The notes under the pieces: generated by a model | Seen by the model: only the letters and a program-made list of their open reading frames with translations | Databases searched by the model: none | What the model was told of the DNA's origin: nothing | Program-made: the position numbers and the translations under genes | Shown: positions 28,066 to 36,139 of the stretch, in pieces | Numbering within the stretch: the first letter of the stretch is position 1 | Layout: each line of letters starts with the position of its first letter | Source: DAOUKH01 sp964291475 | GTDB taxonomy: Bacteria > Chloroflexota > Dehalococcoidia > SHYB01 | DNA: 64,000 nt | Assembly (NCBI GenBank): GCA_964291475.2 | Contig: OZ220078.1 | Coordinates: 124,001 to 188,000, forward strand | Reading direction: 5' to 3'

Positions 28066-28831
28066 CGTCGACCCCGATGGTGTTGCCGGTAATCCAAGCG
28101 GCGCGCGGGTCGGAGAGGAGGGCGATGGCGGCGGCCACGTCCTCGGGGGTGGTGAGGCGTCCGCTGGGATTGCGGCGCCGCGCACCGTCGAGCAGCTCGT
28201 CGTTGCCGGGAATCTTGCGGAGGGCGGGCGTGTCGGTGACTCCGGCGCGGACCGCGTTGACCGTGATGCCCTTGGGCGCGAGCTCGCAGGCAAGCTGGCG
28301 GATGTGGGACTCGATGGCGGCCTTGGCGGCGGAAACGGGGCCGTAGCTGGGCCAGATGCGCGTGCCGCCGGCGCTGGTCATGGCGAAGATGCGGCCGCCC
28401 TCGGCCATGAGCCCGCGGCGGACGAGGCCCTGGACCCAGTAGACGAGGCTGTTCGCCATCACGTCCATCGTCATGTCGATCTGCTTCTGGGTGACGTCGC
28501 CGCCGGGCTCGTCGGCGACGTAGGGGCGGAGGGTGCCGAAGGCAAGGGAGTGCAGGACGACGCGCACGGAGCCGCCGTCGAGCCGTTCCCGGATGTCGTC
28601 CAAGACCTGGGCGCGCTTCCCGGCGTCGGCGGCGTTGACGTTGAAGAAGACGGCCTCGCGGCCGTGGGCGCGGACCGAGGCCATGACTTCCTCGGCCATG
28701 GGCATGGTCGCGGCGCGGTCGAGGTGGACGCCGAAGATGTCGAAGCCGGACTTGGCGAGCTCTTTGGCGGTGGCGCCGCCGAACCCGCTCGAAGCTCCGA
28801 GAATCAGCGCCCAATCGGTGGAAGCGGTCAT
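28043..28831 (-). CDS. Short-chain dehydrogenase, enoyl-ACP-reductase-like
   Basis: The 262-residue Rossmann protein starts WALILGASSGFGGATAKELA (a TGxxxGxG variant with Ala). It has the YGPVSAAKAAIESH catalytic Tyr-Lys pair (YxxxxxxK spacing, as in FabI/FabL) and ends in GNTIGVDGG. The Tyr-x6-Lys spacing and LHSLAFG before it suggest an enoyl-[acyl carrier protein] reductase rather than a classical SDR (YxxxK). ATG 28831 is preceded by AGGAG at 5-base spacing. Co-oriented with queG and the PAP2 gene. Confidence 0.78.
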   Translation of the reverse strand: MTASTDWALILGASSGFGGATAKELAKSGFDIFGVHLDRAATMPMAEEVMASVRAHGREAVFFNVNAADAGKRAQVLDDIRERLDGGSVRVVLHSLAFGTLRPYVADEPGGDVTQKQIDMTMDVMANSLVYWVQGLVRRGLMAEGGRIFAMTSAGGTRIWPSYGPVSAAKAAIESHIRQLACELAPKGITVNAVRAGVTDTPALRKIPGNDELLDGARRRNPSGRLTTPEDVAAAIALLSDPRAAWITGNTIGVDGGEDIVG

Positions 28832-28913
28832 GACGACTCCTGACGCGCCGTGCCGCGTGCCCATAGGCCGGCGCGGGCCTCATTGTACCGAACGCGCGGG
28901 CGGCGGCGAGTGA

Positions 28914-29498
28914 CTAGGCGAGGTAGAAGCGGCGGAGGAGGCCGAGGGCCCAGTCGACGACGAAGCGGAACTGGTTGAGGACGTGGGCGAAGAACCAAGT
29001 GGTGAGGATGCCGATGAGGGCGCCGCTGACGACGTCGAGGGGGAAGTGCATGCCGGCGTAGACGCGGGCGAAGGCGAAGAGAAGGGCGCCGAAGCCGATG
29101 GCGAGTCCCCAGCGCCGCCGCACGAGGAAGACGCCGGCGGCGAGGGCGAAGGCGAAGGCCGCGGCGTTGCTGGGGAAGGAGGGGTCGGTGGGGCGGTAGA
29201 AGAGGACGTGGACGTCGTCGACGGTGAAGAAGGGCCGGGGGCGGTCGATGGCCGAGTTGAAGATGGTGACGACGAGGTTAGAGAAGCCGACGCCGACCGA
29301 GGCATAGAGGAAGGCCCACTGGCCCCGGTAGCGCTCGGCGGCGTCGCGTCCGTAGAACCAGAGGATGAAGGCGGCGAGGGAAAGGACGACGGGCAGGAAG
29401 AAGTCGCTAACCAGCATCTCCATGACGTTGTCCAGGGCCCTGGAGCGGCCGGCCAAGCCGTTGATCGCCTCGAAGAGGGCGCGGTCGGCGTCAAGCAT
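28914..29498 (-). CDS. PAP2-family membrane phosphatase
   Basis: The 194-residue protein has about five membrane helices and the three phosphatase motifs in order: DRPRPF near residue 66, PSFPSNAAAF near 86 and RVYAGMHFPLDVVSG near 126. In most PAP2 enzymes the second motif is PSGH or PSNH; here Ala replaces the His, while motif 3 keeps Arg, His and Asp. Homologues dephosphorylate undecaprenyl diphosphate or phosphatidic acid. It overlaps the preceding gene by 8 bases. Confidence 0.85.
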   Translation of the reverse strand: MLDADRALFEAINGLAGRSRALDNVMEMLVSDFFLPVVLSLAAFILWFYGRDAAERYRGQWAFLYASVGVGFSNLVVTIFNSAIDRPRPFFTVDDVHVLFYRPTDPSFPSNAAAFAFALAAGVFLVRRRWGLAIGFGALLFAFARVYAGMHFPLDVVSGALIGILTTWFFAHVLNQFRFVVDWALGLLRRFYLA

Positions 29499-29913
29499 CG
29501 GCGTCGGTCTCCGGTTCGGATGTTCTACCGAGTCGGGTTCTCAACAGCGCGAGGAGCGTCCCGGAGCGGAATGCCTCGATTGAGGGAGTGATGCCTGAGG
29601 CGGCCCGTCCGGCGCGCCGGACGATTGAGGCCAGGGCGTAGGTAGCGGCGACGGCGGCGGCAAGCCCGGCCCAGAAAAGGCCGAACTGCTCGCTGCCCTC
29701 GACGCCGCCGATGTCGCCGGGGATGGACGGGTCGCCGGTGAGGGTGAACCAGACAAACGCGCCGCAGAGGACCGCTGCGCCGAGGACGCCGGCGGCACGC
29801 CGGTTCGCCAGCAGCTGCATCCCGTTCAGGCCGCTCAAAGCGGCGGCGACTTGGAGCAGGCCGACGGTCGCAAAGACGACCAAGAGGAAGTAATCGAGCG
29901 CGAGGCTGAACAC
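29491..29913 (-). CDS. Small integral membrane protein of unknown function
   Basis: The 140-residue protein has three to four hydrophobic helices (YFLLVVFATVGLLQVAAAL; GVLGAAVLCGAFVWFTL; FGLFWAGLAAAVAATYALAS) and a charged C-terminus. The start is GTG 29913, 28 bases after the ilvE stop. Its end overlaps the PAP2 gene start by 8 bases, so they are translationally linked and may act together. I do not recognise the family. Confidence 0.72.
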   Translation of the reverse strand: MFSLALDYFLLVVFATVGLLQVAAALSGLNGMQLLANRRAAGVLGAAVLCGAFVWFTLTGDPSIPGDIGGVEGSEQFGLFWAGLAAAVAATYALASIVRRAGRAASGITPSIEAFRSGTLLALLRTRLGRTSEPETDADA

Positions 29914-29940
29914 GGGGAGGGCCCGCCCCGGCCGGGCCGC

Positions 29941-30870
29941 CTAGGCGCTGACCGCCGCAGGATAGACGGGACGGCGCCACGCGTCGTAGCGCGGGTTGCG
30001 TCCGCGGATCACGTCGAAGTAGAGCTCCTGCAGGGCACTCGTTACTGGGCCGATCTCGCCGTCGCCCACGAGCCGGTGATCGATGCGGTTGACCGGTGTC
30101 AGGTGCGCCGCCGTACCGGTGAGGAAGCACTCGTCGGCCTGGTAGAGCTCCGTCCGGTCCATGGACCGCTCCACGGTCTCGATGCCGAGCTCCTCGCGGG
30201 CGAGTTCGATGATGGTGTTGCGGGTGATGCCGAGGAGGATGTTGTCCTGAGGCGCGGGGGTGACGAGCTTGCCGCCGGAGACGATGAAGACGTTCTCGCC
30301 TGAGCCCTCGGAGACGTGGCCGTCGGCGTTGAGCATGATGGCCTCGTCGAAGCCGCTCTCGGTCGCCTCAGTCTTGGCGAGCACGCTGTTGACGTAGCCG
30401 CCGGTGATCTTGCCGCGGGCGGGCAGGCTCATGTCGTCGATGCGCCGCCAGGAAGAGGTGGCGCAGTGGATGCCCTTGCTGGGATCGAGATAGTTCCCCA
30501 GCGGCATGACGAACATCATGAAGTCGTCTTCGAGCTCCTGCGCCTTCAGGTTGGCGACGGCCTCAGCGCTCTTGTAGGCAACGGGGCGGATGTAGAGGTC
30601 GTCCTTGATACCGCCCTTGCGGATCAGCCGGTCCATGATGTCGCAGAGCTCTTCCGGGGAGAAGCGGACCTTCACACGCAGTATCTTGGCGCTGGCGATC
30701 AACCGCTGGAAGTGCTCGATTGGCCGGAAGACGTAGAGCTGCTGCTGCTCTTCGTTCCAGTTGCCGCGAATCCCCTCGAAGCAGGCCGTGCCGTAGTGAA
30801 AGGCATGGGTGGTGATCGGCAGCTTGGCCTCGGCGATGGGGACGATTTCGTTCTTGAAGAAGGCGTACAT
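29941..30870 (-). CDS. ilvE: Branched-chain amino acid aminotransferase
   Basis: The 309-residue fold-type IV PLP enzyme has THAFHYGTACFEGIRG near residue 21, RPVAYKSAEAVANL, KITGGYVNSVLAKTEA (with the PLP-binding Lys nearby) and DGHVSEGSGENVFIVSGG near 195. It transaminates Val, Leu and Ile with 2-oxoglutarate. ATG 30870 fits the usual IlvE N-terminus (MYAFFKNEIVPI); an in-frame TTG at 30891 would add seven residues. It heads the leftward gene run. Confidence 0.93.
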   Translation of the reverse strand: MYAFFKNEIVPIAEAKLPITTHAFHYGTACFEGIRGNWNEEQQQLYVFRPIEHFQRLIASAKILRVKVRFSPEELCDIMDRLIRKGGIKDDLYIRPVAYKSAEAVANLKAQELEDDFMMFVMPLGNYLDPSKGIHCATSSWRRIDDMSLPARGKITGGYVNSVLAKTEATESGFDEAIMLNADGHVSEGSGENVFIVSGGKLVTPAPQDNILLGITRNTIIELAREELGIETVERSMDRTELYQADECFLTGTAAHLTPVNRIDHRLVGDGEIGPVTSALQELYFDVIRGRNPRYDAWRRPVYPAAVSA

Positions 30871-30902
30871 GGGCAGCAGTCCGGCGAACAAGGCTAACGG
30901 GG

Positions 30903-30908
30903 ATTATA
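30903..30908 (-). promoter_or_regulatory. Consensus -10 box of ilvE
   Basis: On the minus strand TATAAT lies at 30908-30903, 33 bases before the ilvE ATG. No good -35 is seen at the expected distance. It shares the 71-bp divergent region with the glycosylase gene. Confidence 0.5.
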
Positions 30909-30941
30909 CAACGCGGCGCGGTTGCCTATGCTAGACCCGCC

Positions 30942-31640
30942 ATGCGTCAGTCCCGTGCCTCCGCCGAATCGCACCACCGGGCCGTGGTCGCCGGGGTGTA
31001 CGAGCGGCTGATGGGGGCGTACGGTCCTCAGGGGTGGTGGCCCGCCGAGTCGGCGTTCGAGATGATCGTGGGGGCGATTCTGGTGCAGGCGGTGGCGTGG
31101 CGGAACGTCGAGGGGACGATGGCGAAGCTGAAGGGGGCCGGCGTGCTCTCCCCTGCCGCGCTGCGGCGCATTCCGGAGGCCGAGCTGGCCCACCTCTGCT
31201 ACTCCTGCGGCTACCACAACGCCAAGGCACGGAAGCTGAAGGCTTTCGCGCAGCGTCTCGGCGAGCGCGGCGACGACCTCGAGGCGTGGCTGGCGGGGCC
31301 GGTGGAGGAAGTGCGCGAGGACCTGCTTTCGATTCACGGCGTGGGGCCGGAGACGGCGGACTCGATCCTGCTCTACGCGGCGGGGCGACCGGTGTTCGTG
31401 ATCGACGCGATGACCCGCCGCATCGTCGACCGGCTCGGCGTTGCTCCAGGAGAGCGCACGTATTCGGGCTACCAACGGCTGTTCGAAACGAATCTGCCGA
31501 AGGATGTGGCGCTGTACAACGAGTATCACGCCCTGCTCGTGGCGCTCGCCAAGCGCCACTGCGTGAAGCGGGAGCCCCGCTGCGGAGGGTGTCCGGTCGC
31601 CGACCTGTGCGCCACGGGACGGGTCCGGGCGGACGTATAA
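30942..31640 (+). CDS. HhH-GPD DNA glycosylase, MagIII-like
   Basis: The 232-residue protein has the HhH-GPD fold: LSIHGVGPETADSILLYA (about residues 127-144), then FVIDAMTRRIVDRLG with the catalytic Asp, and a 4Fe-4S motif at the C-terminus (C-x6-C-x2-C-x5-C, in HCVKREPRCGGCPVADLC). Bifunctional endonuclease III has Lys where this protein has Glu in GVGPETA, which instead resembles monofunctional 3-methyladenine glycosylases of the MagIII type. It therefore probably removes alkylated bases without lyase activity; this is inference from one motif. Confidence 0.82.
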   Translation: MRQSRASAESHHRAVVAGVYERLMGAYGPQGWWPAESAFEMIVGAILVQAVAWRNVEGTMAKLKGAGVLSPAALRRIPEAELAHLCYSCGYHNAKARKLKAFAQRLGERGDDLEAWLAGPVEEVREDLLSIHGVGPETADSILLYAAGRPVFVIDAMTRRIVDRLGVAPGERTYSGYQRLFETNLPKDVALYNEYHALLVALAKRHCVKREPRCGGCPVADLCATGRVRADV

Positions 31641-31668
31641 TCGCTTCCGGGGAGACGATCCCCGGAGG
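31636..31668 (+). promoter_or_regulatory. Consensus -10 box and hairpin over the ribosome-binding site
   Basis: TATAAT at 31636-31641 overlaps the stop of the glycosylase gene. Next, CCGGGG (31647-31652) and CCCCGG (31660-31665) form a perfect 6-bp stem whose 3' arm overlaps GGAGG (31664-31668), the ribosome-binding site of the HAD gene starting at 31680. The hairpin could limit its translation. Confidence 0.45.
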
Positions 31669-31679
31669 CCGCGCTCTCC

Positions 31680-32369
31680 ATGCCCCGCTACGATCACGTC
31701 CTGCTCGACTTCGACCGCACGCTCAACGACTCCGACTACGTCTACGAGACGAACCTCGACGGCTTCCTCGGCCTCACCGGGCGGGAGGTGCTGCAGCTGT
31801 GGGAGTCGGTGCACCGGATCGTGCTCGCCAAGCACCCCAAGCGGCACGCCGACCTCGACCTGCACTACAAGATGATGGTCGAGGAGCTGAACCGCACCAC
31901 CAAGGCCGACGTGACCGCCGAGCTGCGGCGGCGCATCCGGGCGGCGCAAGAGGAGTGCTGGTACGCCACCGCCCTGTTCGAGGAGACGTTCGGTTACCTC
32001 GACGCCATGGCGGGCGCGGGGTACACGCTGCACCTCGCGACCGGAGACTACGCGAAGACGAAGGTCGAGCACATCGAGAAACAGGCAGGGCGGTCGTACT
32101 TCAAGGCGACCTTCGATGAAGAAACGCTCGGTGTGGGCAAGGGGAAACGTGACTACTTCGACCGCGCGCTGGAGCGGCTGGGCGTGGAGCCGGAGCGCGT
32201 CGTGGTCGTGGGCGACAGCCTGACGAACGACATCCAGCCGGGGCGCGACGCCGGGATGGACACGATCTGGATCCGGCGGAAGGGCGAGGCAAACAAGCGG
32301 GGCGTCGTGCCCACGCGGACCTTCGCCACCTTGACGGCGTCGCTGGGGCACTTCAACGCCCGTCCGTGA
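31680..32369 (+). CDS. HAD-family hydrolase (YjjG-like phosphatase)
   Basis: The 229-residue protein has HAD motif I LLDFDRTLND (residues about 8-17), motif II LHLATGDYAKTK, the Lys of motif III near GVGKGKRDYF and motif IV VVVGDSLTNDIQPG near residue 178. An alpha-helical cap lies between motifs I and II. Such enzymes often dephosphorylate nucleoside monophosphates or sugar phosphates. The substrate cannot be read from the sequence. Confidence 0.8.
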   Translation: MPRYDHVLLDFDRTLNDSDYVYETNLDGFLGLTGREVLQLWESVHRIVLAKHPKRHADLDLHYKMMVEELNRTTKADVTAELRRRIRAAQEECWYATALFEETFGYLDAMAGAGYTLHLATGDYAKTKVEHIEKQAGRSYFKATFDEETLGVGKGKRDYFDRALERLGVEPERVVVVGDSLTNDIQPGRDAGMDTIWIRRKGEANKRGVVPTRTFATLTASLGHFNARP

Positions 32370-32435
32370 CACGGCGGGCAGCGTGCCCGTTGGCTATCGC
32401 GGTTTCGGTATACTGAACCCGGAGGCTTGGGGGCA

Positions 32436-33563
32436 ATGGATATCCAACCCATCTTCGGCGAAGCGGGACGGCTGCTCGCGGCCGGCGAGCCGTTCGTCCT
32501 GGCTACGGTGGTGAACACCAAGGGCTCGACTCCCCAGAAACCGGGGGCCAAGCTACTGGTCCGCGCCGACGGCACGATGTTCGGCACGCTGGGCGGCGGC
32601 TGTGTCGAGGCCGACGTGATGACCGAGGCGCGCATCATCCTGGAGGAGCAGCCGGACGGCGCGCCGCAACTCCGCCAGTTCGTCCTCAACGAGGACATTG
32701 CCGCCAGGGACGGGCTCGTCTGCGGCGGCACGATGGAGATCCTGATCGACCCCGTCGCCGGCCATCCCGAGCTTGCGCCGCTGTTCGACGAGATCCTGGC
32801 GGCCTTCGAGGGCCAAGGCGACCGGGCGCTGGCGACGCTGGCGGAACCGGGAACGTCGGCCGGCCGGCCGGAGGCCAAGCTCTTCATCCGTGACGACGGC
32901 GGTACGGTGGGCGGCCTGGGCGCACCAGACCTCGACGAGGCCGCGGTCGACGCGGCGCTCGATCTCATGCCGAAGGGGCGCGAGGTCTGGCTGACCACGG
33001 ATTCCAAGGCCAAGATCTACGTCGAGACCTTCACCCGCCCGGCGACGATCGTCATCGTCGGCGGGGGGCACGTCGGCTACGCGGTCTACAAGCTCGCGAC
33101 CTTCCTCGGCTACGCCACGATCATCGTCGACGACCGCGAGATGTTCGCCAATGCGGAGCGTTTCCCTGAGGCGAAGGAGATCGTGGTCGGGGACTTCGCC
33201 GAGGGCGTCGCCTCGCTGGACCTCACGCCGAACTCCTACGTCCTCGTCGCTACGCGCGGGCACAAGTACGACGACGCCGCGCTGCTGGCGGCGGCGCGCT
33301 CGAAGGCGGGCTACGTGGGCCTGCTGGGGAGCAAACGCAAGGCGGCGATGATCTTCCGGCGGCTGTTCGAGGAGGGGATCGACTCGGAGCGCATCGGCGA
33401 GATTCGCGCTCCCGTGGGCCTCGATATCGGCGGGCGGAGCCCCGAGGAGATCGCCGTCAGCGTGATGGCGGAGGTCCTTGCGGTGCGCCACGGCAAGAAG
33501 GGCGGGGTGCTGAAGGCCGACCGTCTCCTGCCCAAGGCGAAACAGCTCGCGGGACGGGCGTGA
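32436..33563 (+). CDS. XdhC/CoxI-family protein
   Basis: The 375-residue protein has the N-terminal XdhC/CoxI domain (FVLATVVNTKGSTPQKPGAK; GTLGGGCVEADV) and a C-terminal Rossmann domain (ATIVIVGGGHVGYAVYKLA; LLGSKRKAAMIF). XdhC proteins handle the molybdenum cofactor and its sulfuration for xanthine-dehydrogenase-type enzymes. ATG 32436 was preferred over TTG 32427 because GGAGG (32421-32425) is better spaced. TATACT at 32409-32414 is a likely -10. Its stop overlaps the next start (GTGA). The Mo enzyme itself is not in the window. Confidence 0.88.
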   Translation: MDIQPIFGEAGRLLAAGEPFVLATVVNTKGSTPQKPGAKLLVRADGTMFGTLGGGCVEADVMTEARIILEEQPDGAPQLRQFVLNEDIAARDGLVCGGTMEILIDPVAGHPELAPLFDEILAAFEGQGDRALATLAEPGTSAGRPEAKLFIRDDGGTVGGLGAPDLDEAAVDAALDLMPKGREVWLTTDSKAKIYVETFTRPATIVIVGGGHVGYAVYKLATFLGYATIIVDDREMFANAERFPEAKEIVVGDFAEGVASLDLTPNSYVLVATRGHKYDDAALLAAARSKAGYVGLLGSKRKAAMIFRRLFEEGIDSERIGEIRAPVGLDIGGRSPEEIAVSVMAEVLAVRHGKKGGVLKADRLLPKAKQLAGRA

Positions 33564-34192
33564 CCCCGACGGCGTCCGGCGCGGACGGCTGCGCCGGCGT
33601 GCTCCTCGCCGCCGGCGAGTCGAGCCGGATGGGCCGGCCCAAGCAGACCCTCGACTGGCTGGGCAAGCCGCTCGTCGTCTATCAGACGCGGCAGCTTCTC
33701 GAAGCCGACGTGGGAGAGGCCGTGGTCGTGCTGGGGCACGAGGCCGCCATGGTGCGGCCATTGGTGGAGGCGGTGGAAGACTCCCGCCTCAGCATCGTGG
33801 TCAACCCGGACTATCTGGAGGGCAAGACGACGTCCATCAAGGCGGGGCTGCGGGCTCTAGGCCCCGGGGCGGCCTCCCTCATGCTGCTGGCCGCCGACCA
33901 GCCTCGTCCCGCTTCGCTGCTGAGCCGGCTCGCCGCGGCCCACGCCGAGCGGGGAGCGCTCATCTCGATACCGGCGCACGAGGGTAGGCACGGACACCCG
34001 CCCATCTTCGACGCCTCGCTGTTGCCCGAGCTGCTCGAGATCACCGAGGAGGGGCGCGGCGTCCGCGAGGTGATCCAGCGCCACAGCGGCGCCATCCACG
34101 AGGTGGCGGTTGACGACCCGCTGGTGCTGACGAACCTGAACACGCACGAGGACTACGAGCGCGCCTTGGCGCTGGCGTCGCCGGGGGCGTAG
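33560..34192 (+). CDS. MocA/MobA-like nucleotidyltransferase for molybdenum cofactor
   Basis: The 210-residue protein opens GVLLAAGESSRMGRPKQTLD (the LAAGxSxRMGxxK nucleotide-binding loop) and continues NPDYLEGKTTSIKAG, LLAADQPRP and HPPIFDASLLPELLEI. This is the pattern of molybdenum cofactor cytidylyl/guanylyltransferases; with the coupled XdhC gene, MocA-type CTP:molybdopterin cytidylyltransferase is most likely. Start GTG 33560 overlaps the XdhC stop. Confidence 0.87.
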   Translation: MTPTASGADGCAGVLLAAGESSRMGRPKQTLDWLGKPLVVYQTRQLLEADVGEAVVVLGHEAAMVRPLVEAVEDSRLSIVVNPDYLEGKTTSIKAGLRALGPGAASLMLLAADQPRPASLLSRLAAAHAERGALISIPAHEGRHGHPPIFDASLLPELLEITEEGRGVREVIQRHSGAIHEVAVDDPLVLTNLNTHEDYERALALASPGA

Positions 34193-34208
34193 TGGGGGCC
34201 GCTTCTGT

Positions 34209-34236
34209 TTGACACGGCATCCCGCGATGCTAGACT
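34209..34236 (+). promoter_or_regulatory. Near-consensus promoter of sulfite/nitrite reductase
   Basis: A perfect TTGACA (34209-34214) and TAGACT (34231-34236) are separated by 16 bases. It is one of the best promoters in the window and drives a 90-base leader. Confidence 0.75.
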
Positions 34237-34310
34237 GAATCTTCGGGCATGGATTCATCGGGTGCGGCGCCCTCCGGTGGGGACTGGGGACGCCGACGAT
34301 CGATTACCGC
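34236..34310 (+). promoter_or_regulatory. Structured 5' leader of sulfite/nitrite reductase
   Basis: The leader begins with TGAATC...GATTCA around TTCGGGCATG (first hairpin), followed by CGGCG ... CGCCG enclosing CCCTCCGG-T-GGGG (second, nested hairpin, about 34264-34297). The compact structure before a sulfur gene could be regulatory. It has partial likeness to the core of SAM-binding leaders, but the full conserved pattern is not present, so no riboswitch class is claimed. Confidence 0.3.
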
Positions 34311-34333
34311 AGAGAACCAAGGAAGAGAGCAGC

Positions 34334-36127
34334 ATGACCACGGTCGAGAAAAAGGGTGCGGAGAAGGGCGTCATCCCCTATCTGCCGGAAGAGATCGACG
34401 CCTTCGAAGAGGAAGTCGGAAAGTTCCGCTCGGGGGAGAACCCCGAGGAAGAGTTCATGAAGTTCCGACTCCGGCAGGGCGTCTACGGGCAGCGCCAGCC
34501 CGAGGCCCAGATGTTCCGGGTCAAACTGCCCTTTGGCGGGGTGACCGCGGACCAGCTTGACGTCCTGGGTCAGTTCACCGACGAGTTCGCGCCCCTGAAG
34601 AAGGGGCACATCACCACGCGGGAGAACATCCAGTTCCACCACATCCTGCTCGACCGGTCGGCGGACGGTCTGCGGCTGCTCGGGTCGGCGGGACTAACCA
34701 CCCGCGAGGCCTGCGGCAACACGGTGCGGAACGTGGCGGGCTGCCCGCTGGCGGGCGTCTGCGGCGGCGAGCCCTTCGACCCGACTCCCTATCTGACGGC
34801 CTACGCCCGCTACTTCGTGCGGCATCCCCTGACCCAGGCCTTCCCCCGCAAGCTCAAGACGGCTTTCTCCGGCTGCGACCACGACTGCGCCATGACCGCG
34901 ATCCACGACCTCGGCTTCATTGCCCAGACCAAGGAGGTCAACGGCGAGACGGTGCGGGGCTTCAAGATCGTGGTGGGCGGCGGGACGTCGATCATGGCGC
35001 GGCTGGCGCCGACGCTGTACGAGTTCGTTTCCGTGGACGACTACCTGCGGGTGTCGGAGGCGGTGTTCCGGGTCTTCGACGCCGCCGACGAGCTGCGCAA
35101 GAACCGGATGAAGGCGCGGATCAAGTTCCTCGTCGACCGCATCGGCATCGAGGAGTTCCGCAAGCTGGTGGAGGCGGAGCTGGCGAAGCCGTGGGCCCAG
35201 GAGAAGATCGACCCCGAGCCGTGGATGTTCGAGGACGACGAGGCCGCGGACGCGCCGCCGCCTCCAACGGCGAGCCGGTTCGCCAACGGGACAACCGCGT
35301 CGCCGGAGTTCACGGCGTGGGCGGCCACCAACGTGCGGCCGCAGCGCCAAGACGGCTACGTCGTCGTCGAGATCACCGTTCCCCAGGGCGACCTCGACGG
35401 CGACCAATTCCGCGGCATCGCCGCGATCAGCCGTGCCTACGCCGGCGGCCGCGTCCGGCTGACCCAGGAGCAGAACCTCGTGCTGCGCTGGGTGCGGACG
35501 GAGCTCGTGCACGATGTCTACAACGACCTGAAGGCGCTGGACCTCGTCGAGGGAGGCGCGGACGAGATCACGGACGTGGTCACCTGCCCCGGCACGGATA
35601 GCTGCAAGCTGGGCATCACGTCGTCGATGGGCCTGGGGCGGGCGCTCCGCGAAAAGATCGCCGCCCTGGATACGTCGGACCCGCAGGTCAAGAAGATGCA
35701 CGTTAAGGCGAGCGGCTGCCCGAATGGCTGCGGACAGCACCACATCGCGAGCATCGGCTTCCACGGGGCCGCCATCAAGGGGGCCAGCGGCCAGCAGGTG
35801 CCGGCCTACGAGGTCTTCGTCGGCGGCAACGCGACGGGGACGGAGGGGCCGATCCGCATCGGCCAGCGCGTCCGGGGCCGGGTGCCGGCGAAGCTCGCCC
35901 CCGAGTTCATCGAGCGCGTGCTCGACCTCTACACCCGCGAGCGGGAGAGCGCGGACGAGCGCTTCGTCGATTTCGTGGACCGCGTCGGCCCCGACGCCTT
36001 CTCGCCGCTTCTCGCCGACCTGCAACAGGTCGGGCCGCTGGGCAAGGACACGATCCAGCTCTACATGGACTGGAGCAAGACGATCCCGTTCAAAGTCGAG
36101 CGCGGCGAAGGGGAGTGCGCCGTCTAG
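34334..36127 (+). CDS. Siroheme sulfite/nitrite reductase
   Basis: The 597-residue protein has two ferredoxin-like half-domains alternating with two siroheme/Fe-S half-domains. The first half has GHITTRENIQFHHI and NTVRNVAGCPLAG; the second has TCPGTDSCKLGITSS and KASGCPNGCGQHHIA, i.e. the Cys ligands C-x5-C and C-x3-C of the coupled 4Fe-4S and siroheme. It reduces sulfite or nitrite with ferredoxin-type electrons in the cytosol; the two activities cannot be separated by sequence alone. ATG 34334 is preceded by GGAAGAGAG. An acidic/Pro-rich insert (WMFEDDEAADAPPPP) near residue 300 separates the halves. Confidence 0.9.
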   Translation: MTTVEKKGAEKGVIPYLPEEIDAFEEEVGKFRSGENPEEEFMKFRLRQGVYGQRQPEAQMFRVKLPFGGVTADQLDVLGQFTDEFAPLKKGHITTRENIQFHHILLDRSADGLRLLGSAGLTTREACGNTVRNVAGCPLAGVCGGEPFDPTPYLTAYARYFVRHPLTQAFPRKLKTAFSGCDHDCAMTAIHDLGFIAQTKEVNGETVRGFKIVVGGGTSIMARLAPTLYEFVSVDDYLRVSEAVFRVFDAADELRKNRMKARIKFLVDRIGIEEFRKLVEAELAKPWAQEKIDPEPWMFEDDEAADAPPPPTASRFANGTTASPEFTAWAATNVRPQRQDGYVVVEITVPQGDLDGDQFRGIAAISRAYAGGRVRLTQEQNLVLRWVRTELVHDVYNDLKALDLVEGGADEITDVVTCPGTDSCKLGITSSMGLGRALREKIAALDTSDPQVKKMHVKASGCPNGCGQHHIASIGFHGAAIKGASGQQVPAYEVFVGGNATGTEGPIRIGQRVRGRVPAKLAPEFIERVLDLYTRERESADERFVDFVDRVGPDAFSPLLADLQQVGPLGKDTIQLYMDWSKTIPFKVERGEGECAV

Positions 36128-36139
36128 CTCTGACGCGGG

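Noticed and set aside
34236..34310. Calling a SAM riboswitch
   Set aside because: Only part of the core resembles known classes; the closing stem and conserved bases are missing.
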